Part shown: positions 40,379 through 52,683 of the stretch, piece after piece
Position numbering within the stretch: position 1 is the stretch's first letter
Layout: every line of letters begins with the position of its first letter
DNA from: Hemibagrus wyckioides
Taxonomy: Eukaryota; Chordata; Actinopteri; Siluriformes; Bagridae
DNA: 64,000 nt
Direction: 5' to 3'
NCBI RefSeq assembly: GCF_019097595.1
Contig: NC_080710.1
Coordinates: forward strand, 11,833,280 to 11,897,279
Notes under the pieces: model-generated
Database searches by the model: none
What the model was told of the DNA's origin: nothing
Seen by the model: only the letters and a program-made list of their open reading frames with translations
Program-made: the position numbers and the translations under genes

Positions 40379-40914
40379 AGCTTGAGAAGACAGCGTTTTT
40401 GTTTTTTTAGGAGGAGGCTTGTGATGTGTTTAAAAATGCATACGCAAATGACAGACAGCTCGGTCAGAGGAATGTAAGAGGCTACAGTTCAAATACAAAC
40501 AACAGTAACCTTTATGATCCACGTCTGACTTTCATTACATGAATTTCATTAATGTTGTTAACACAGCTAATCGCTATTGCTTCTGGATCGAAAGCAAGCA
40601 CCCATGCCCTTGTGTATAACCAATGGCATTTTTTTAGGATGCAAAAGTGGAAAATGAGTTATTTATGCACCAAACGGATTATTAAATGGATATTAAAATG
40701 CACCAAATGAGTTATGAAAAAAAAAGAAAAAGAAAAAAAAAAGACACTGAACAGGTTTATCATCATTTTACCTGGATGCTGTAGATAAACCAACCTACAA
40801 AGCATTTCAAAGAAACAAAAGAATGAAATCAGATGGTATCCTTGGCTCTTGTACATGTGATTCATGTAAAAATTTCTGTAAACCTGTCTTAGCAAGATCA
40901 ACAGTTAACTGATT

Positions 40915-40930
40915 TTTATTCAGTTTTATT
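40915..40930 (-). terminator. rnf115: rnf115 poly(A) signals
   Basis: Two AATAAA on the minus strand (40925-40930 and 40915-40920), about 860 bases past the rnf115 stop. With the gba1 signal at 40373 this leaves about 500 bases between the two convergent genes. The presumed 3'UTR includes a C-run in the RNA sense (G-run at 41097-41107 on the plus strand). Confidence 0.55.
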
Positions 40931-41784
40931 ATGAATACATAATTGACAACACATCATTTATATAATATATATTTTAATATTTAGGGATTCACCATTTTAT
41001 ATGCAGTATTCCTTTCCTTCTGGTTTTTTTTTTTCTTTGAATGAGAATTCGAACTAAAATTATTTACAAAAAAAGAAAAGGAGTGATGCCAATGAAGGGG
41101 GGGGGTGTTAGGGGGATGAGACGGACACTGTGTGCGTCTGAGATATATACACCTGGGACAAGTGCACAGATGGCAAGAGGAAGAGGAAAAGGAGCGCTCC
41201 GAAACTGGTAGCAACTACCGAGACAGGACACGGTGACCCAGTGAACAGGTGTGCTAAACAGTGAGCAAAAATGAGGTCAAGGGCAACCAATCAGTAGAAT
41301 GGGCCTGGGGACACAGTGAACCCCATAGCTATTACACTGAATAGGGGCTGGCTCTGTATAGCATGTGCAGCTGAGCTTCATGGGAAGTGCATAACACTGC
41401 ACATTCTAGAAGAGGGGATGGCTCATGTAGTGATGGTGGTGAGCATGTGCGTGTCTTCAGAGTCAGTAGCCTGGAAAGCAGACACCAGGACAAGAGGTGC
41501 AGTCAAATGCAAACGCCTCTAAATTAATGAAAAAGTGTCAATGCAGAGACAGAAAGGAGACTAGAGACAGGCCACAACAGAGGAAGCATGAGGGATAAAA
41601 AGTAAAACCGTAAACAAGCCATAGTAAACCATATGAGAGTGGTAAGATCAAAAATGGGGAGAGAGAGAGAGGCTGGCGTTAAGACAGGGATTGCCAAATA
41701 GTGGCAAATCCTCACGCGTTGAGTGCATTGTGAAAGTTAGACAGAAATAGAGCAGAGATGAAATGAAGCATGTGGGTGTCTCCC

Positions 41785-44700
41785 TCAGTAGGACCATCTC
41801 TCCTGTGTGCGGGGCTCGGTGTTTACGGAGGAGGGCTCTGAGGGTGGCTGATTGCCACTGTCCCCTCCACTCAAACTCTTCCTGCATACCGGACATGTGT
41901 CATGCTGTAGAAAGACAGAAATAAGTGTAAGGCTTCCAGAAATATGGATTCCACAAAAAAAGTCACAGATTGTGTTGTCATCAAATGACCTGCTGGCCCT
42001 TTAAAATTAGGCAGCTTAATTTTTCAAGCATAAATTACATCGTACCATAATAACAAAAGCAATGTAGTTAATAATCCATGTGCTTTCCATTGTGGTAGTA
42101 CAGACCTCAAACAACAATACATCACATTTATTTACCATGTTGTTAAACTGAGTGGCTATCTTCAATCATGACAAATGAGCTGGGTATAAAAAAATATATA
42201 TATACCTGGTTTGGAATGGTTTGTAAGCATTGTGCATTGCCCCGAGACTGGTTTGCACATTAATTATTAATTATTCACAATCGTTTTTGTGACCAGTTTT
42301 ACTGCCATTTACATGACTGTAAAAATGTAGTCCTTCAGCAATGGTTTTAAATAACATCTCTATAAAAATGATGATCCTATGATGCAATATACACTATATT
42401 GCCAAAAGTATTCGCTCACATGCCTTGACTCGCATATGAACTTAAGTGACATCCCATTCCTAATCCATAGGGTTCAATATGACGTTGGTCCACCCTTTGC
42501 AGCTATAACAGCTTCAACTCTTCTGGGAAGGCTGTCCACAAGGTTTAGGAGTGTGTTTATGGGAATTTTTGACCATTCTTCCAGAAGCACATTTGTGAGG
42601 TCACACACTGATGTTGGACGAGAAGGCCTGGCTCTCAGTCTCCGCTCTAATTCATCCCAAAGGTGTTCTATCGGGTTGAGGTCAGGACTCTGTGCAGGCC
42701 AGTCAAGTTCCTCCACACCAGACTCTGTCATCCATGTCTTTATGGACCTTGCTTTGTGCACTGGTGCACAGTCATGTTGGAAGAGGAAGGGGCCAGCTCC
42801 AAACTGTTCCCACAAAGTTGGGAGCATGGAATTGTCCAAAATGTCTTGGTATGCTGAAGCATTCAGAGTTCCTTTCACTGGAACTAAGGGGCCAAGCCCA
42901 GCTCCTGAAAAACAACCCCACACCATAATCCCCCCTCCACCAAACTTTACACTTGGCACAATGCAGTCAGACAAGTACCGTTCTCCTGGCAACCACCAAA
43001 CCCAGACTCGTCCATCAGATTGCCAGATGGAGAAGCGCGATTCTTCACTCCAGAGAACGCGTCTCCACTGCTCTAGAGTCCAGTGGCGGCGTGCTTTACA
43101 CCACTGCATCCGACACTTTGCATTGCACTTGGTGATGTATGGCTTGGATGCAGCTGCTCAGCCATGGAAACCCATTCCATGAAGCTCTCTGCGCACTGTT
43201 CTTGAGCTAATCTGAAGGCCACATGAAGTTTGGAGGTCTGTAGTGATTGACTCTGCAGAAAGTTAGCGACCTCTTCGCACTATGCGCCTCAGCATCCGCT
43301 GACCCCGCTCCGTCAGTTTACGTGGCCTACCACTTCGTGGCTGAGTTGCTGTCGTTCCCAAACACTTCCACGTTCTTATAATACAGCTGACAGTTGACTG
43401 TGGAATATTTAGGAGCCAGGAAATTTCACGACTGGATTTGTTGCACAGGTGGCATCCTATCACAGTTCCACGCTGGAATTCACTGAGCTCCTGAGAGAGA
43501 CCCATTCTTTCACAAATGTTTGTAAAAACAGTCTGCATGCCTAGGTGCTTGATTTTATACACCTGTGGCCATGGAAGTGATTGGAACACCTGATTCTGAT
43601 TATTTGGATGGGTGAGCGAATACTTTTGGCAATATAGTGTATATTCATGTAGTCTTTTATCTTTTCTCTCTATACTCCTCCTCATAACTACCGATCACAT
43701 TATTACAGGCTTCCAGCTTATTTTCCATTGTCATTTAAATGTACCTGAGAGCCAAATAAACAAGAAGGTATACAAGGTCAATCCTTTAAAGTTTATACAT
43801 TATTACTAACAATTATTTTTTTAAATTTAATCTTTTAATTTATTATTATTTTTTTACATTTCCTAAGCTTCGTTTAGGTGATCATCTAATAAAAACAATA
43901 GATACTGTTTCAGACAGTGTCTTTTACTACATTTTTTGTGGAATTTTTGTACCTCAATTAAAAATAAAAAAGTTTCCAAAAAGACCTAGAAAAAGGTCTT
44001 CGTTTTCAAAATGAGGTTTCAGCAGATTATTCCAGATATTCCAGCATGGCAGAAGTTATACAACTGGGTGTCAATTACTTGTGTGCATGCACATGTCAAT
44101 AACTGGAGCATCAGGCAGTTACTGAAAATCTAAAATAGTTTTAAATCTTTTAACACTCTTGTTGGTGTATGTGTTTAGCAGCACTCATGTATCCCTTATT
44201 AATGTAAAATAGTAAATAAATATTAAGTAAGTGTATCTAAACCTCTGGACTTGTAGTCTACATTATAAAGATGGTCATTTTTAAATATACGTGACGATAT
44301 TTTTAACCGATTTAAAAGGCGATTTAGTGATAAGGCCACGCTGATTCCCCATCCTGACCCAGTCTCACCAGTTCTAGCCAGGGCACAATGCAGTCACTGT
44401 GGAAGAAGTGATTACAGGGCAGCTGCCTGACTGGCTCTCCGACTGTGTAGTCCTCCTTACACACTGGACACTCCAAACTGCTGTCTGTGTGAGGAAGAGA
44501 GGAAGGAAATGAATTCATTTGGAGTTGCATGGTGGCCTGTCCATAGTAAGTGTTCTGATTTGCCAAAAGTCCACCAAAAAAAAGCAAGACTAGTTAGGTT
44601 TTTGTGTTAAAAAAACAGAAGGCTATGTCTCAGGGGAAAAAAATAAATAAATAAAAATAAAATAAAAGGGAGAGACTGACCAGCCTGTTCCTGAGAAACA

Positions 44701-45807
44701 ATGACCGTGGGGAGGGAGGAAATTTTCTCTTTCTCTGCAGGAGGGGGACCTGTGTTCTCAAACTGACCCAGTAACTGTATATATGAAAGAGAGAGATTAG
44801 TTATTATTCAAAACACATGTACACTTTAATTAGTTTCTAACCTCATACTGCCTTATTTGTAAGTACCTGTGTAATGACTGCATCCAGACCACCCTGACCC
44901 CAGGCATAGTCACCAGGGTTTGAGTGCAGCATGCCTGTCCTATTACAACACACACATACACATAGCATACACTTCCTTTGAAAAAAATCCTGAACATTAA
45001 AGATCACTTAAAATGGTCAACTAAAAACAATAAATTACACAAGGCTGATGACATGATTTGATGACAATAACATTGATTAGGCTAGAAATGATTTTTGCAT
45101 TTACCATGACAGTGGTGGGGAGCCTGGAGCACCTGAATTGGCAAAAAGGCCAGCAAGAAACTGTTGTACTATTCTAAAAGACAAAAGAACAAATAACAAT
45201 ATGAGGTTTACGAACACGTTTTGTAGGGTTTCCTTTCCTGATAACTATTTCAACTGAGAAGACACACCATGTTTTTCTTCTATGCATATTACCAATAAAA
45301 TAAACATGCAAAAAAAAAAAAAAAAAAGTCACTGTTGGTTGCAGTCTGAAGGAAATTTTCACATCATAAAAACCTACTTTTAGAGCCAGAAATGAACTCC
45401 AAAACATACAATCAAAAGATCCAGGATAGCCTGTGTTAATAGCGCATGTTCACCTCTAAAATTACTGGAAATATGAGTGTATAAAATGTTTGTACAAATA
45501 TTGAAAAAGTCCATATCCATATAAATCCATAGAAAATACTCAAGATACCATCAAGTACATTCACAGCAATAAAAATTTTCATGTGGCAGAAATAAGACAC
45601 ATGAGCATACTGACCCTGAAACAGCAAGCAAGAACATGAGCATATGGAAACAGATAATCAGTACTGGACCAGATTCAATATTCATAACAGACACCTCAAT
45701 TATAAGTATTTTAGCCCAGAATTTGGTTTCCTCTGCCCAAAAATTAATATTGATGGCCAAAAATGGAGGGGTTTCAACAAAATAATGGTCCCAAAGTTAC
45801 ATCCAAA

Positions 45808-45861
<54 letters not shown>

Positions 45862-48800
45862 CAATCAGGCATAACATTATGACCACCTGCCTAATATTGT
45901 GTTGGTTCCCCATTTGCTGCCAAAACAGCCTTGACTGGTCGAGGCATGGACTCCACTAGATCCCTGAAGGTGTTCTGTGGTATCTGGCACCAAGATGTTA
46001 GCAGCAGATCCTTTAAGTCCTATAAGTTGCAATGTGGGGACTCCATGTTTCCATACTTTTTATAGATACTGACCACTGCAGACCAGGAACATCCCACAAG
46101 AGCTGCAGTTTCGGAGATGCTCTGATCCAGTCGTCTAGCCATCACAATTTGGCCCTTGTCAAATTCCCTCAAATCTTTACACTTGTCCATTTTTCCTGCT
46201 TCTAACACATCAACTTTGAGGATAAAATATTCACTTGCTGTCTAATATATCCCACCTACTAACGGTGCAATGATGAGGAGATAATCAGCGTTATTCACTT
46301 CAGCTCTCAGTGCTCATAATGTTATACCTGATTAGTGTATATATAAATGACAATTTAAATGGGGAAAAAATGGTGTCTCTATTCTGCTATGGGGGCATGT
46401 TGCTGGCTGGTATGGTTTGGGTTCACTTGTCTCTTACAACAGAATCACTGCATAATGAAAACAAAGTTGTTCGAACTGGATGAAACACTTCTGTCCTGAT
46501 GAGAGGTACATGAGAATTCACTGAATGGTTTGATGTAGGTCTGTGTGCAGTGACGATTAACTGAATTTAACACGGTATGAATGTAAAAACTCACGCAAGA
46601 CCTAATTGGACATTTTAACAGGATGGGTTATTACCATCATGTTTATTTCCTCATATGTGCTTGTTGAACATCCGGTTCCAAAATTAGTCCTTTACTTTGC
46701 TGTTATAATAACCTTCACTTTTCTGAGAAGACTTTCCACTAGGTTTTAGAGCGTGACTGTGGGGATTTGTGCTCAGTCAGCCACAGGAGCATTACTGATG
46801 TCAGGAAGTGAGGTCAGGTGAGGAGGGCTGGGGTGTAGTCAGGCTTCCAGTTTATTCCACAGGTGTTCAGTGGGGTTGAGATCAGGACTCTGTAGGACAG
46901 AGTTTTTCTACACCAAACTTAACCTCGCTATATACAGAAGGGCATTGCCATGCGGGAACATGGTCAAGCCAATTTAGTTGCAGTGAAGGGAAATAGTAAA
47001 GCTCCAGCATACAAAAGACGTGTTAACTGTTTATATGAAGAAACACATATGGTGTCCACATACTTTTGGACATATAATGCATCATGTTTAGCCTAAACAA
47101 AAAAGCATCATCTTATGCTCTTATGACATCTTAAGTGCATGTTTTGTTGTTTTAAAAGAGCATCTTTAATAGAGAGTGTGAGGAAAGCCAACACGAGCAC
47201 ACAGCCTTTTGAGTTTGCTCATTAAAAAAAAGCACAAAGTCCCATGAACTGCGCGCACACACACACAAAACGAGTATCTGGAAACAAGTGTGCAGTTCTG
47301 CAAGCACTGAAACACACAGGCTTTCTTTCCTCTAACTCACTCGCCAAGAAAAATAAAAGTAAAACAGCCACTCCCAAAAGTGAAAAGTAATTAGTAATGC
47401 TTATTTTATTAGTATTCTCACGATTTGCGTTAAAAACAATAAAAACATCTGGCTTTATAAGGTTTTTTATAGCAATTTTCTATTATTATCCTCATCATCT
47501 TCATCATTATGATTGTTGTGTGTGTAGACAAAAAAGATAAAGCAAAATAAAACATGGCCTTTAACCCTGGTGAATTCTGCACCTTTTTTGGAATAATTTG
47601 TTAAGCACTGCTCTCTACTAGCACAACCAGTTAAGAGAACATATTTTGGAAGAAGTGTGTTCATTCCTCCAGTACACTTCCGCAGGCTCAGTGAAACTGT
47701 TCTGGCATTGCTCTGTGGCCTAACACCTTACTCAGACACTTTATATTGGCTTTTCCTTCATGACACCATGTATTTGACATAACTATATATGTTATAGTTT
47801 CATATATCCTACATTTCTAAGAAACGTACCCCTGAAATGATTACAGTGAAACATCAACTAACTAATGTCACATGTTTATAACACTCTGAAGTACCTAATA
47901 CATTATTGTATGTTACTATAGAAATTGGTTGTGCACATTTGTATTTCGTCTGTTTCTGGAATCAAACTTTGTCACATTCCTCCATGTTAGCATCGCTCCC
48001 CTTTTCGAGACCCCAGTAAACATCTCTTAAATTTAAAGACCAATAAGCAGACTAACTACAATGTTGAGAGATAAGTTGCAGAGATATTTCACTAGGCAGG
48101 AGAAAGTGAAACCACAATCGAACAGAAAAGGTAAGCAGGTGACTAAGATAAAGGCAGAGGAAGGAAAAACAGGCCCATCCCATTACAAAATCTTGTCATG
48201 TCAGTGTACTCCTGAAACCTTTACTAGGGCGTGTTCAAGACAACTGAGAAAAGAGGTAAACAAAAGCAGTATGCCAATGAGGTTTCCTTTTTAAGGGTTA
48301 ACTTAAAAAGGAAATATTAGAGTGCAACTAGTAAATGGGTGGAGCCCATCAAGGTGGGACTTACCCCTCTACAGCAGGGGAGCGATCCGGCCGACTGCTT
48401 CCTCTGGATCTGTATCTCCTCTGAGTGTGCAAGCGAGGGGGGCGGCTGGGGCCCCAGTGATCTCCTCCTCCTCCTAACGGGCCACCGAGGTTCCCGCTGA
48501 GCCCCCCAGGGACGGAGCCACCAAACGGCCCTCCTCCCAAACCAAGTCCTCCTGGACCCCCTGGAACCCGTGGCTCTGAATCGGGGCTGTCCAAGTCCAC
48601 TGTGAACGGCCGCTCCACAAACAGAAGCTGCCAGAGCTACACCAGGGAGACCAGCAAAAGGAGATGTCTTATTATTTAAAATATGTATTGTAGTGTGAGC
48701 ATGGTGCTATATGAAACTGTAATGATGATGACAAAGAGGATGACAAAAACAACATTCATTCCCCTGCTAAAAGTACAGACAGATGGAAGACTTCACTACT

Positions 48801-51800
48801 AGTAAAATGGATGAAGTGGGAATTAGTATATTCCTTCTGGAAAGGTGTTTAAGCACACACTTTCAAAATGCAGGCTTTAAATAATACATTTTAGCACTTT
48901 CAAAGCCAGGAAATGTTTTGGATGAACAACCTTCATAGAAAAGTGTGTAATACACTAGATACACTATGTGGCCAAAAATATGTGGACACCTGACCCTCGC
49001 ACCCACTTGTTGAACATCCCAATCAAGATTTAGCCTTCAACTGCTACTATAAGAACCTCAACTCTTCTGGAAAGGTTTTCCACTACATTTAGGAGCTGTG
49101 GGGTTTGTGTCCATTCGGCCACATGAGCATTAGTGAGGTCAGACACTGGGGTGCAGTCAGTTTTCCAGTTCCAGCAGGGTTGAGGTCAGAGCTCTGTGCA
49201 GGTCAATCGAGTTCTTCCACTCTAACCTTGGAAAAACATGTCTTCATAGAGCTGGCTTTGTGCACAAGGACACCGTCATGCTGGAACATGTTTGGACCTC
49301 TTAGCCCAAGTGAAAGATGCGATAACATGCAAAGACATCCTTTCCAATAGTATGCATCCAATTTTGTGGCAGGAAGATAGACGGTGGTCAGGTGTCCACA
49401 AACATTTGGCCATATAATGTAAGTGCATCAAAGTCCTGTGCCTAATGAAAGCCAGCTAAAACCTCATTACAGTGTAAAAGCAAAAGCACCCGAGCATACC
49501 CAAATGAGCCAAGTTTCATTTGTTAATTGTGTTCTAATTTATATTTTACCCTATATATAATAAGGTAAAATGTAAAATAAGGTAAAACACCATCACCCAG
49601 CCAGCACACGGGAGTCAGTTTAATATGCAACATCATACAGTGTCCATTACATATTGATTAGATGTTAAATCAATGTGCTTAAGGCAGGAATTTATCTACT
49701 AGTAAGTCAATGTTCTCTAATCTTTTCTAATGCAGTACAAGAAATCACTGGGTACTAAAAATATAAATAACAAATCAAGCCAAAGCCTTTAACAATGGAC
49801 AACCTGCTTCATCGTTTGATAGTGAGGTCATGACGAAGTTCTAATGGAACTTTGTTGGCGACCAGATTTTTTTCCCCTCGAGGAGTAATAACTTCTTTCC
49901 AAGTGTTGTTGAATTTTACCTACTTAACTGCTACAGACCTGATCTTGACAAATCTTTTGCATCTATAAAGGCTTTCTATTTACATTTAACTGACCCAGAT
50001 ACACTATATTACCAAAAAGTTTTGGGACACCCCTCCAAATCATTGAATTCAGGTGTTATTTTTCAGGGGTTGGGCTTGGCCCTTTAGTTCCAGTGAAAAG
50101 AACTCTTAATGCTTCACCATACCAAGACATTCTAGACAATTTCATGCTCCCAACTTTGTGGGAACCGTTTGGGGATGGCCCCTTCCTGTTCCAACATGAC
50201 TGTACACCAGTGCACAAAGCAAGGTTCATAAAGACATGGATAAGCGAGTTTCGTGTGGAGTCCAGACCTCAAGCCGAGAGAACACCTTTAGATGAATTAG
50301 AGCGGAGACTGCCAGCCATGTCAAAACTGGGACGTCTGCCTTTACATGCACATGAATGTAATATGGAGTTGGCCCGCCCTTTGCAGCTATAACAGCTTCA
50401 ACTCTACTGGGAAGGCTTTCCACAAGATTTAGGAGTGTGTTCATGGGAATTTTTGACCATTCCTTTAGAAGCGCATTTGTGAGGTCAGGTGCTGATGTTG
50501 GCCTGGCTCACAGTCTCTGCTCTAATTCATCCCAAAGGTGTTCTATCAGGTTGAGGTCAGGACTCACTTGTCCATGTCTTTATGAACCTTGCTTTGTGCA
50601 CTGGTGTACAGTCACGTTGGAACAGGAAGGGGTCATCCCCAAACGGTCCCCACAAAGCTGGGAGCATGAAATTGAACAAAATCTTTTGGTATGCTGAAAC
50701 ATTAAGAGTTCCTTTCACTGGAACTAAGGGGTCAAGCCCAACCCCTGAATCCAATGATTTGGAGGGGTGTCCCAAAACTTTTATCGATATAGTGTACATG
50801 TTCAGCCCCGCCCTCTTTTAATAAATGTGCTGTCACTCACTCTAATAAAAAAAACAACAACAAAGCAAACGCAAACTACCCCTTTCCATGAAGACATCAA
50901 CTTACCTCTGCAAACTGTGAAGCTGTGTCATCGAGGCCATTCGTACTACTGTCCAAAAGACTAAAAGGAACATAATCACAAAGTTATTAATGATCTTGTG
51001 TTACTATTTTATACATATGAACTTTTCCAGCACGAGTATTGAATGTCATGTACAGCCTGACGTCAACCAGGGCTGGAGTCTTACTTTCTGTATTATGTTA
51101 TCGTGAATAAAAGATAATAATGAAGTAGTTTTTGAAAATTTTTTTAAAAAAAATAAACAAACTTTTCACTCACCTGGAGTCTTCCGTCACTTCCTCAATG
51201 AATCCAGAGTCACATCTGGGGCAGATGTATTCCTAAAGACAGCAGATCTATCAGTATCTTGCGTTAAAAGTTAAAAGTAAATCATGTGAGACTCTGGCAT
51301 GAATTTACTTCCCCATTCCTGAGAGTTCACACATTGGCAGGTTTGAGTGGGATACAAAAAGGTGCATTTCTGTAACATTACTGATCTTTGGCAAGGAAAT
51401 CATTTCAGAAGATGATGTAAGGATTCCCAATTTGAGCCTAAAATGATAACCGAGTCATGAGTCATAATATATAAGACTCATTTCATTAGAAGTGTGAACA
51501 AGCCCTAACGCGCGCACACACACACACACACACACAGTGACCTTATTAAGAAATCAACTGCTTTTCATTTCAGTGACAAACTAACAGCGAGTCTTACATA
51601 AAAACAAACTTAGAAGTGAAATAAAAAATGTAAAAAAAACCCCCAAAAAACACGACGTTTTACTTTCGCTTTAACTATTGGCTAAAGTTACTTCAATAAC
51701 GTTAAGCCTAGCTTTTTCAATTCAATTCTATCAGAGATTAGCGTGCACTATATGTACACTAAAAATACACTAAATAAACCCTGACAGTCAGAGACGTTGC

Positions 51801-52299
51801 AGAAAACAAACCAAAATGGAAACACAGGCTAGCTGTTGATGTGGGTCTGACCTTCTACAGACAGCTGCCTGTGTCAGGGCAGTACAAAAATAAGAACAGA
51901 CGAAGACATGAAGTTAATCCAACAGCAAAAAAATAAAATATATCTATTTATCTCTATATATATAGCCCCAGTACTCTGTGTGTGTGTGTGTTTCAGTGTG
52001 TAAGTCTTCAGGCCCCCGATAACAACCTAGGAACCCGGACAGGCTAGCAAAGTTAGCTTGCAACCATAACAGCTAGCTGTAGAGTTAGCTGATAGCAGGC
52101 GAGCTAGCCACCTTAGCGAGCCTTAAAAACCGACTGAATCCGCTGTCACACCGTCTGTCGAAGTCGGACACACTTTTGAACGCAGAGCGCGGCGAAAGAT
52201 GGACCTGAAATCCAGTCTTACCGGGAGTTTTGGTCTCACTTCGCCTTTACAACAGTGACAGAAAAACCGATGCGGAGGAACTGCCGCAGCCTCCGCCAT
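41785..52299 (-). CDS. rnf115: RNF115 (BCA2/Rabring7) RING-H2 E3 ubiquitin ligase
   Basis: Coding exons on the minus strand, 5' to 3': 52299-52222, 51232-51174, 50960-50906, 48636-48365, 45173-45105, 44939-44867, 44774-44681, 44484-44369 and 41904-41785. All phases join, giving 311 residues (human 304). The N-terminal zinc finger is [20 protein letters not shown] followed by [10 protein letters not shown] (CxxC...CxxC), which binds ubiquitin in this family. [18 protein letters not shown] is the conserved Ser-rich AKT/14-3-3 segment. [14 protein letters not shown] and [20 protein letters not shown] follow. The RING-H2 is [27 protein letters not shown] and then CPVCRKSL (residues about 239-283). 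RNF126 is the close paralogue, but HRFFCH, the GDYAWGQ stretch and the neighbour polr3c favour RNF115. A Gly-rich insert in exon 4 is unlike the mammalian linker. Confidence 0.94.
41905..42391. other. rnf115 last intron, left part
   Basis: No exon or repeat recognised before the Tc1 element that begins at 42392. Confidence 0.5.
42392..43639 (-). mobile_element. Tc1/mariner element, nearly full length, with perfect tips
   Basis: The tips CACTATATTGCCAAAAGTAT and its exact reverse complement at the other end (to 43639) are perfect for at least 27 bases, with TA on each side (42390-42391, 43640-43641). Length about 1248 bp. This is the youngest transposon in the window and lies in the last intron of rnf115, in the same orientation as the gene. 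Confidence 0.93.
42474..43504 (-). pseudogene. Tc1-type transposase, split by stops, first catalytic Asp is Glu
   Basis: The N-terminal part (about 43504-43263) carries [13 protein letters not shown], the helix-turn-helix [17 protein letters not shown] and the linker [11 protein letters not shown]. It then hits a stop at 43265-43263. Several stops fill the next 150 bases. The C-terminal part (43109-42474) is an intact 211-codon frame with the catalytic domain. Asp in [11 protein letters not shown] and Glu in [12 protein letters not shown] are kept, but the first catalytic residue reads WSEESRF where WSDESRF is expected. It ends [13 protein letters not shown], complete for the family. Confidence 0.88.
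43642..44368. other. rnf115 last intron, right part
   Basis: AT-rich, with no feature recognised. Confidence 0.5.
45806..45859. repeat. Compound (CT)n(CA)n microsatellite
   Basis: About ten CT units followed by about fourteen CA units, directly abutting a Tc1-like element at 45860. Confidence 0.9.
45860..46336 (-). mobile_element. Small Tc1-like element encoding an HTH domain
   Basis: From CCAATCAGGCATAACATTATG to ATAATGTTATACCTGATTAGTG, the two ends being inverted. The minus frame 46208-46020 reads [20 protein letters not shown] and [20 protein letters not shown], the same HTH as the other copies. The family-wide words CATGGACTCCACTAGATCC and CACCAAGATGTTAGCAGCAG are best preserved here. 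Confidence 0.85.
46650..47081. mobile_element. Non-autonomous Tc1-like relic
   Basis: Shares with 48962-49419 the run TTGTTGAACATCC, TTCACTTTTCTGAGAAGACTT, TCCACTAGGTTTTAGAG and the right end GGTGTCCACATACTTTTGGACATATAATG. The left tip is lost. The transposase-derived interior is in minus orientation and unreadable. Confidence 0.75.
47082..48364. other. rnf115 intron, no feature recognised
   Basis: A stretch free of recognised repeats. It has one 77-codon plus-strand frame at 48061-48294 (basic, no domain) that I consider spurious. Confidence 0.5.
48962..49419. mobile_element. Non-autonomous Tc1-like element (miniature)
   Basis: The ends CACTATGTGGCCAAAAATATG and CATTTGGCCATATAATG are inverted and flanked by TA. 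The inside is transposase-derived (TTAGGAGCTGTGG, GGGTTGAGGTCAG, TCATGCTGGAACATG) but broken. About 458 bp. Confidence 0.85.
49420..50001. other. rnf115 intron, no feature recognised
   Basis: AT-rich, no repeat or exon identified. Confidence 0.5.
50002..50794. mobile_element. Foldback element made of two inverted transposase fragments (rnf115 intron)
   Basis: The tips CACTATATTACCAAAAAGTTTTGGGAC and GTCCCAAAACTTTTATCGATATAGTG are inverted, with TA outside. The left arm (50002 to about 50290) reads transposase on the plus strand ([34 protein letters not shown]). The right arm (about 50530-50794) reads the same segment on the minus strand, and the spacer carries a further C-terminal piece ([17 protein letters not shown]). 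The element is thus a long palindrome of about 280-base arms with an asymmetric loop. Confidence 0.85.
50795..52221. other. rnf115 5' introns, no further features
   Basis: Apart from exons 50960-50906 and 51232-51174, only a (CA)n at 51509-51536 and an AT/TG tract near 51950-51992 were seen. Confidence 0.5.
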
Positions 52300-52600
52300 C
52301 TTTCCGACAAACGCACACAAACACTGACGTCGCTCCTTCAGTCGATATACGTTTCCTACCCGTATTCAGGAAAGTCCCGCCTCTTGTGTGAGGATTGGCG
52401 AGCAGCCTTTGATCGTGTGTAATCCTGCGAAGAACAGTGGTGGGGAATGGAAACTTCTAGCCAATCATCGTTTGGAGGGCGGAGTTTCTCAGATTAACGA
52501 TTAAAGAGAAAAATATAGGGTTTTCGTGTTCTGGCCTATAGGAGGAGGCGGTGCTCTCTAACCGGAAGTAAATTGGGCTGTCTCTGGGAAATGCCATGTG
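52300..52600. promoter_or_regulatory. Bidirectional promoter between rnf115 and polr3c
   Basis: The two genes start head to head. Sites seen: TGACGT half-CRE (52325-52330), ATTGG, an inverted CCAAT box (52394-52398), GCCAATCA, a forward CCAAT box (52460-52467), and ACCGGAAGT, an ETS/GABP site (52561-52569). CpGs are frequent and there is no TATA. Two CCAAT boxes in opposite orientation plus an ETS site are typical of housekeeping bidirectional promoters. RNF115 and POLR3C are also adjacent in human. Confidence 0.65.
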
Positions 52601-52683
52601 AGAGCTGACTTCCAACGAAAACGTTTACTAACAAGGCTTGATTTCTACAATAAGCACGAGGAAACTCGATACTGCTTTTAAAG
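52600..52683 (+). other. polr3c: Non-coding first exon of polr3c
   Basis: The donor TTTTAAAG|GTGCGTG at 52683/52684 ends a stretch downstream of the ETS site. It would splice to the acceptor TTTCAG at 53771-53776, right before the start codon. The transcription start is not visible, so the left boundary is approximate. Confidence 0.5.

Noticed and set aside
42379..43182. Plus-strand frame of 267 codons, one of the longest in the window
   Set aside because: It is antisense to the Tc1 transposase (42474-43109 minus) and has no family resemblance. It is open only because of the codon composition of the transposase.
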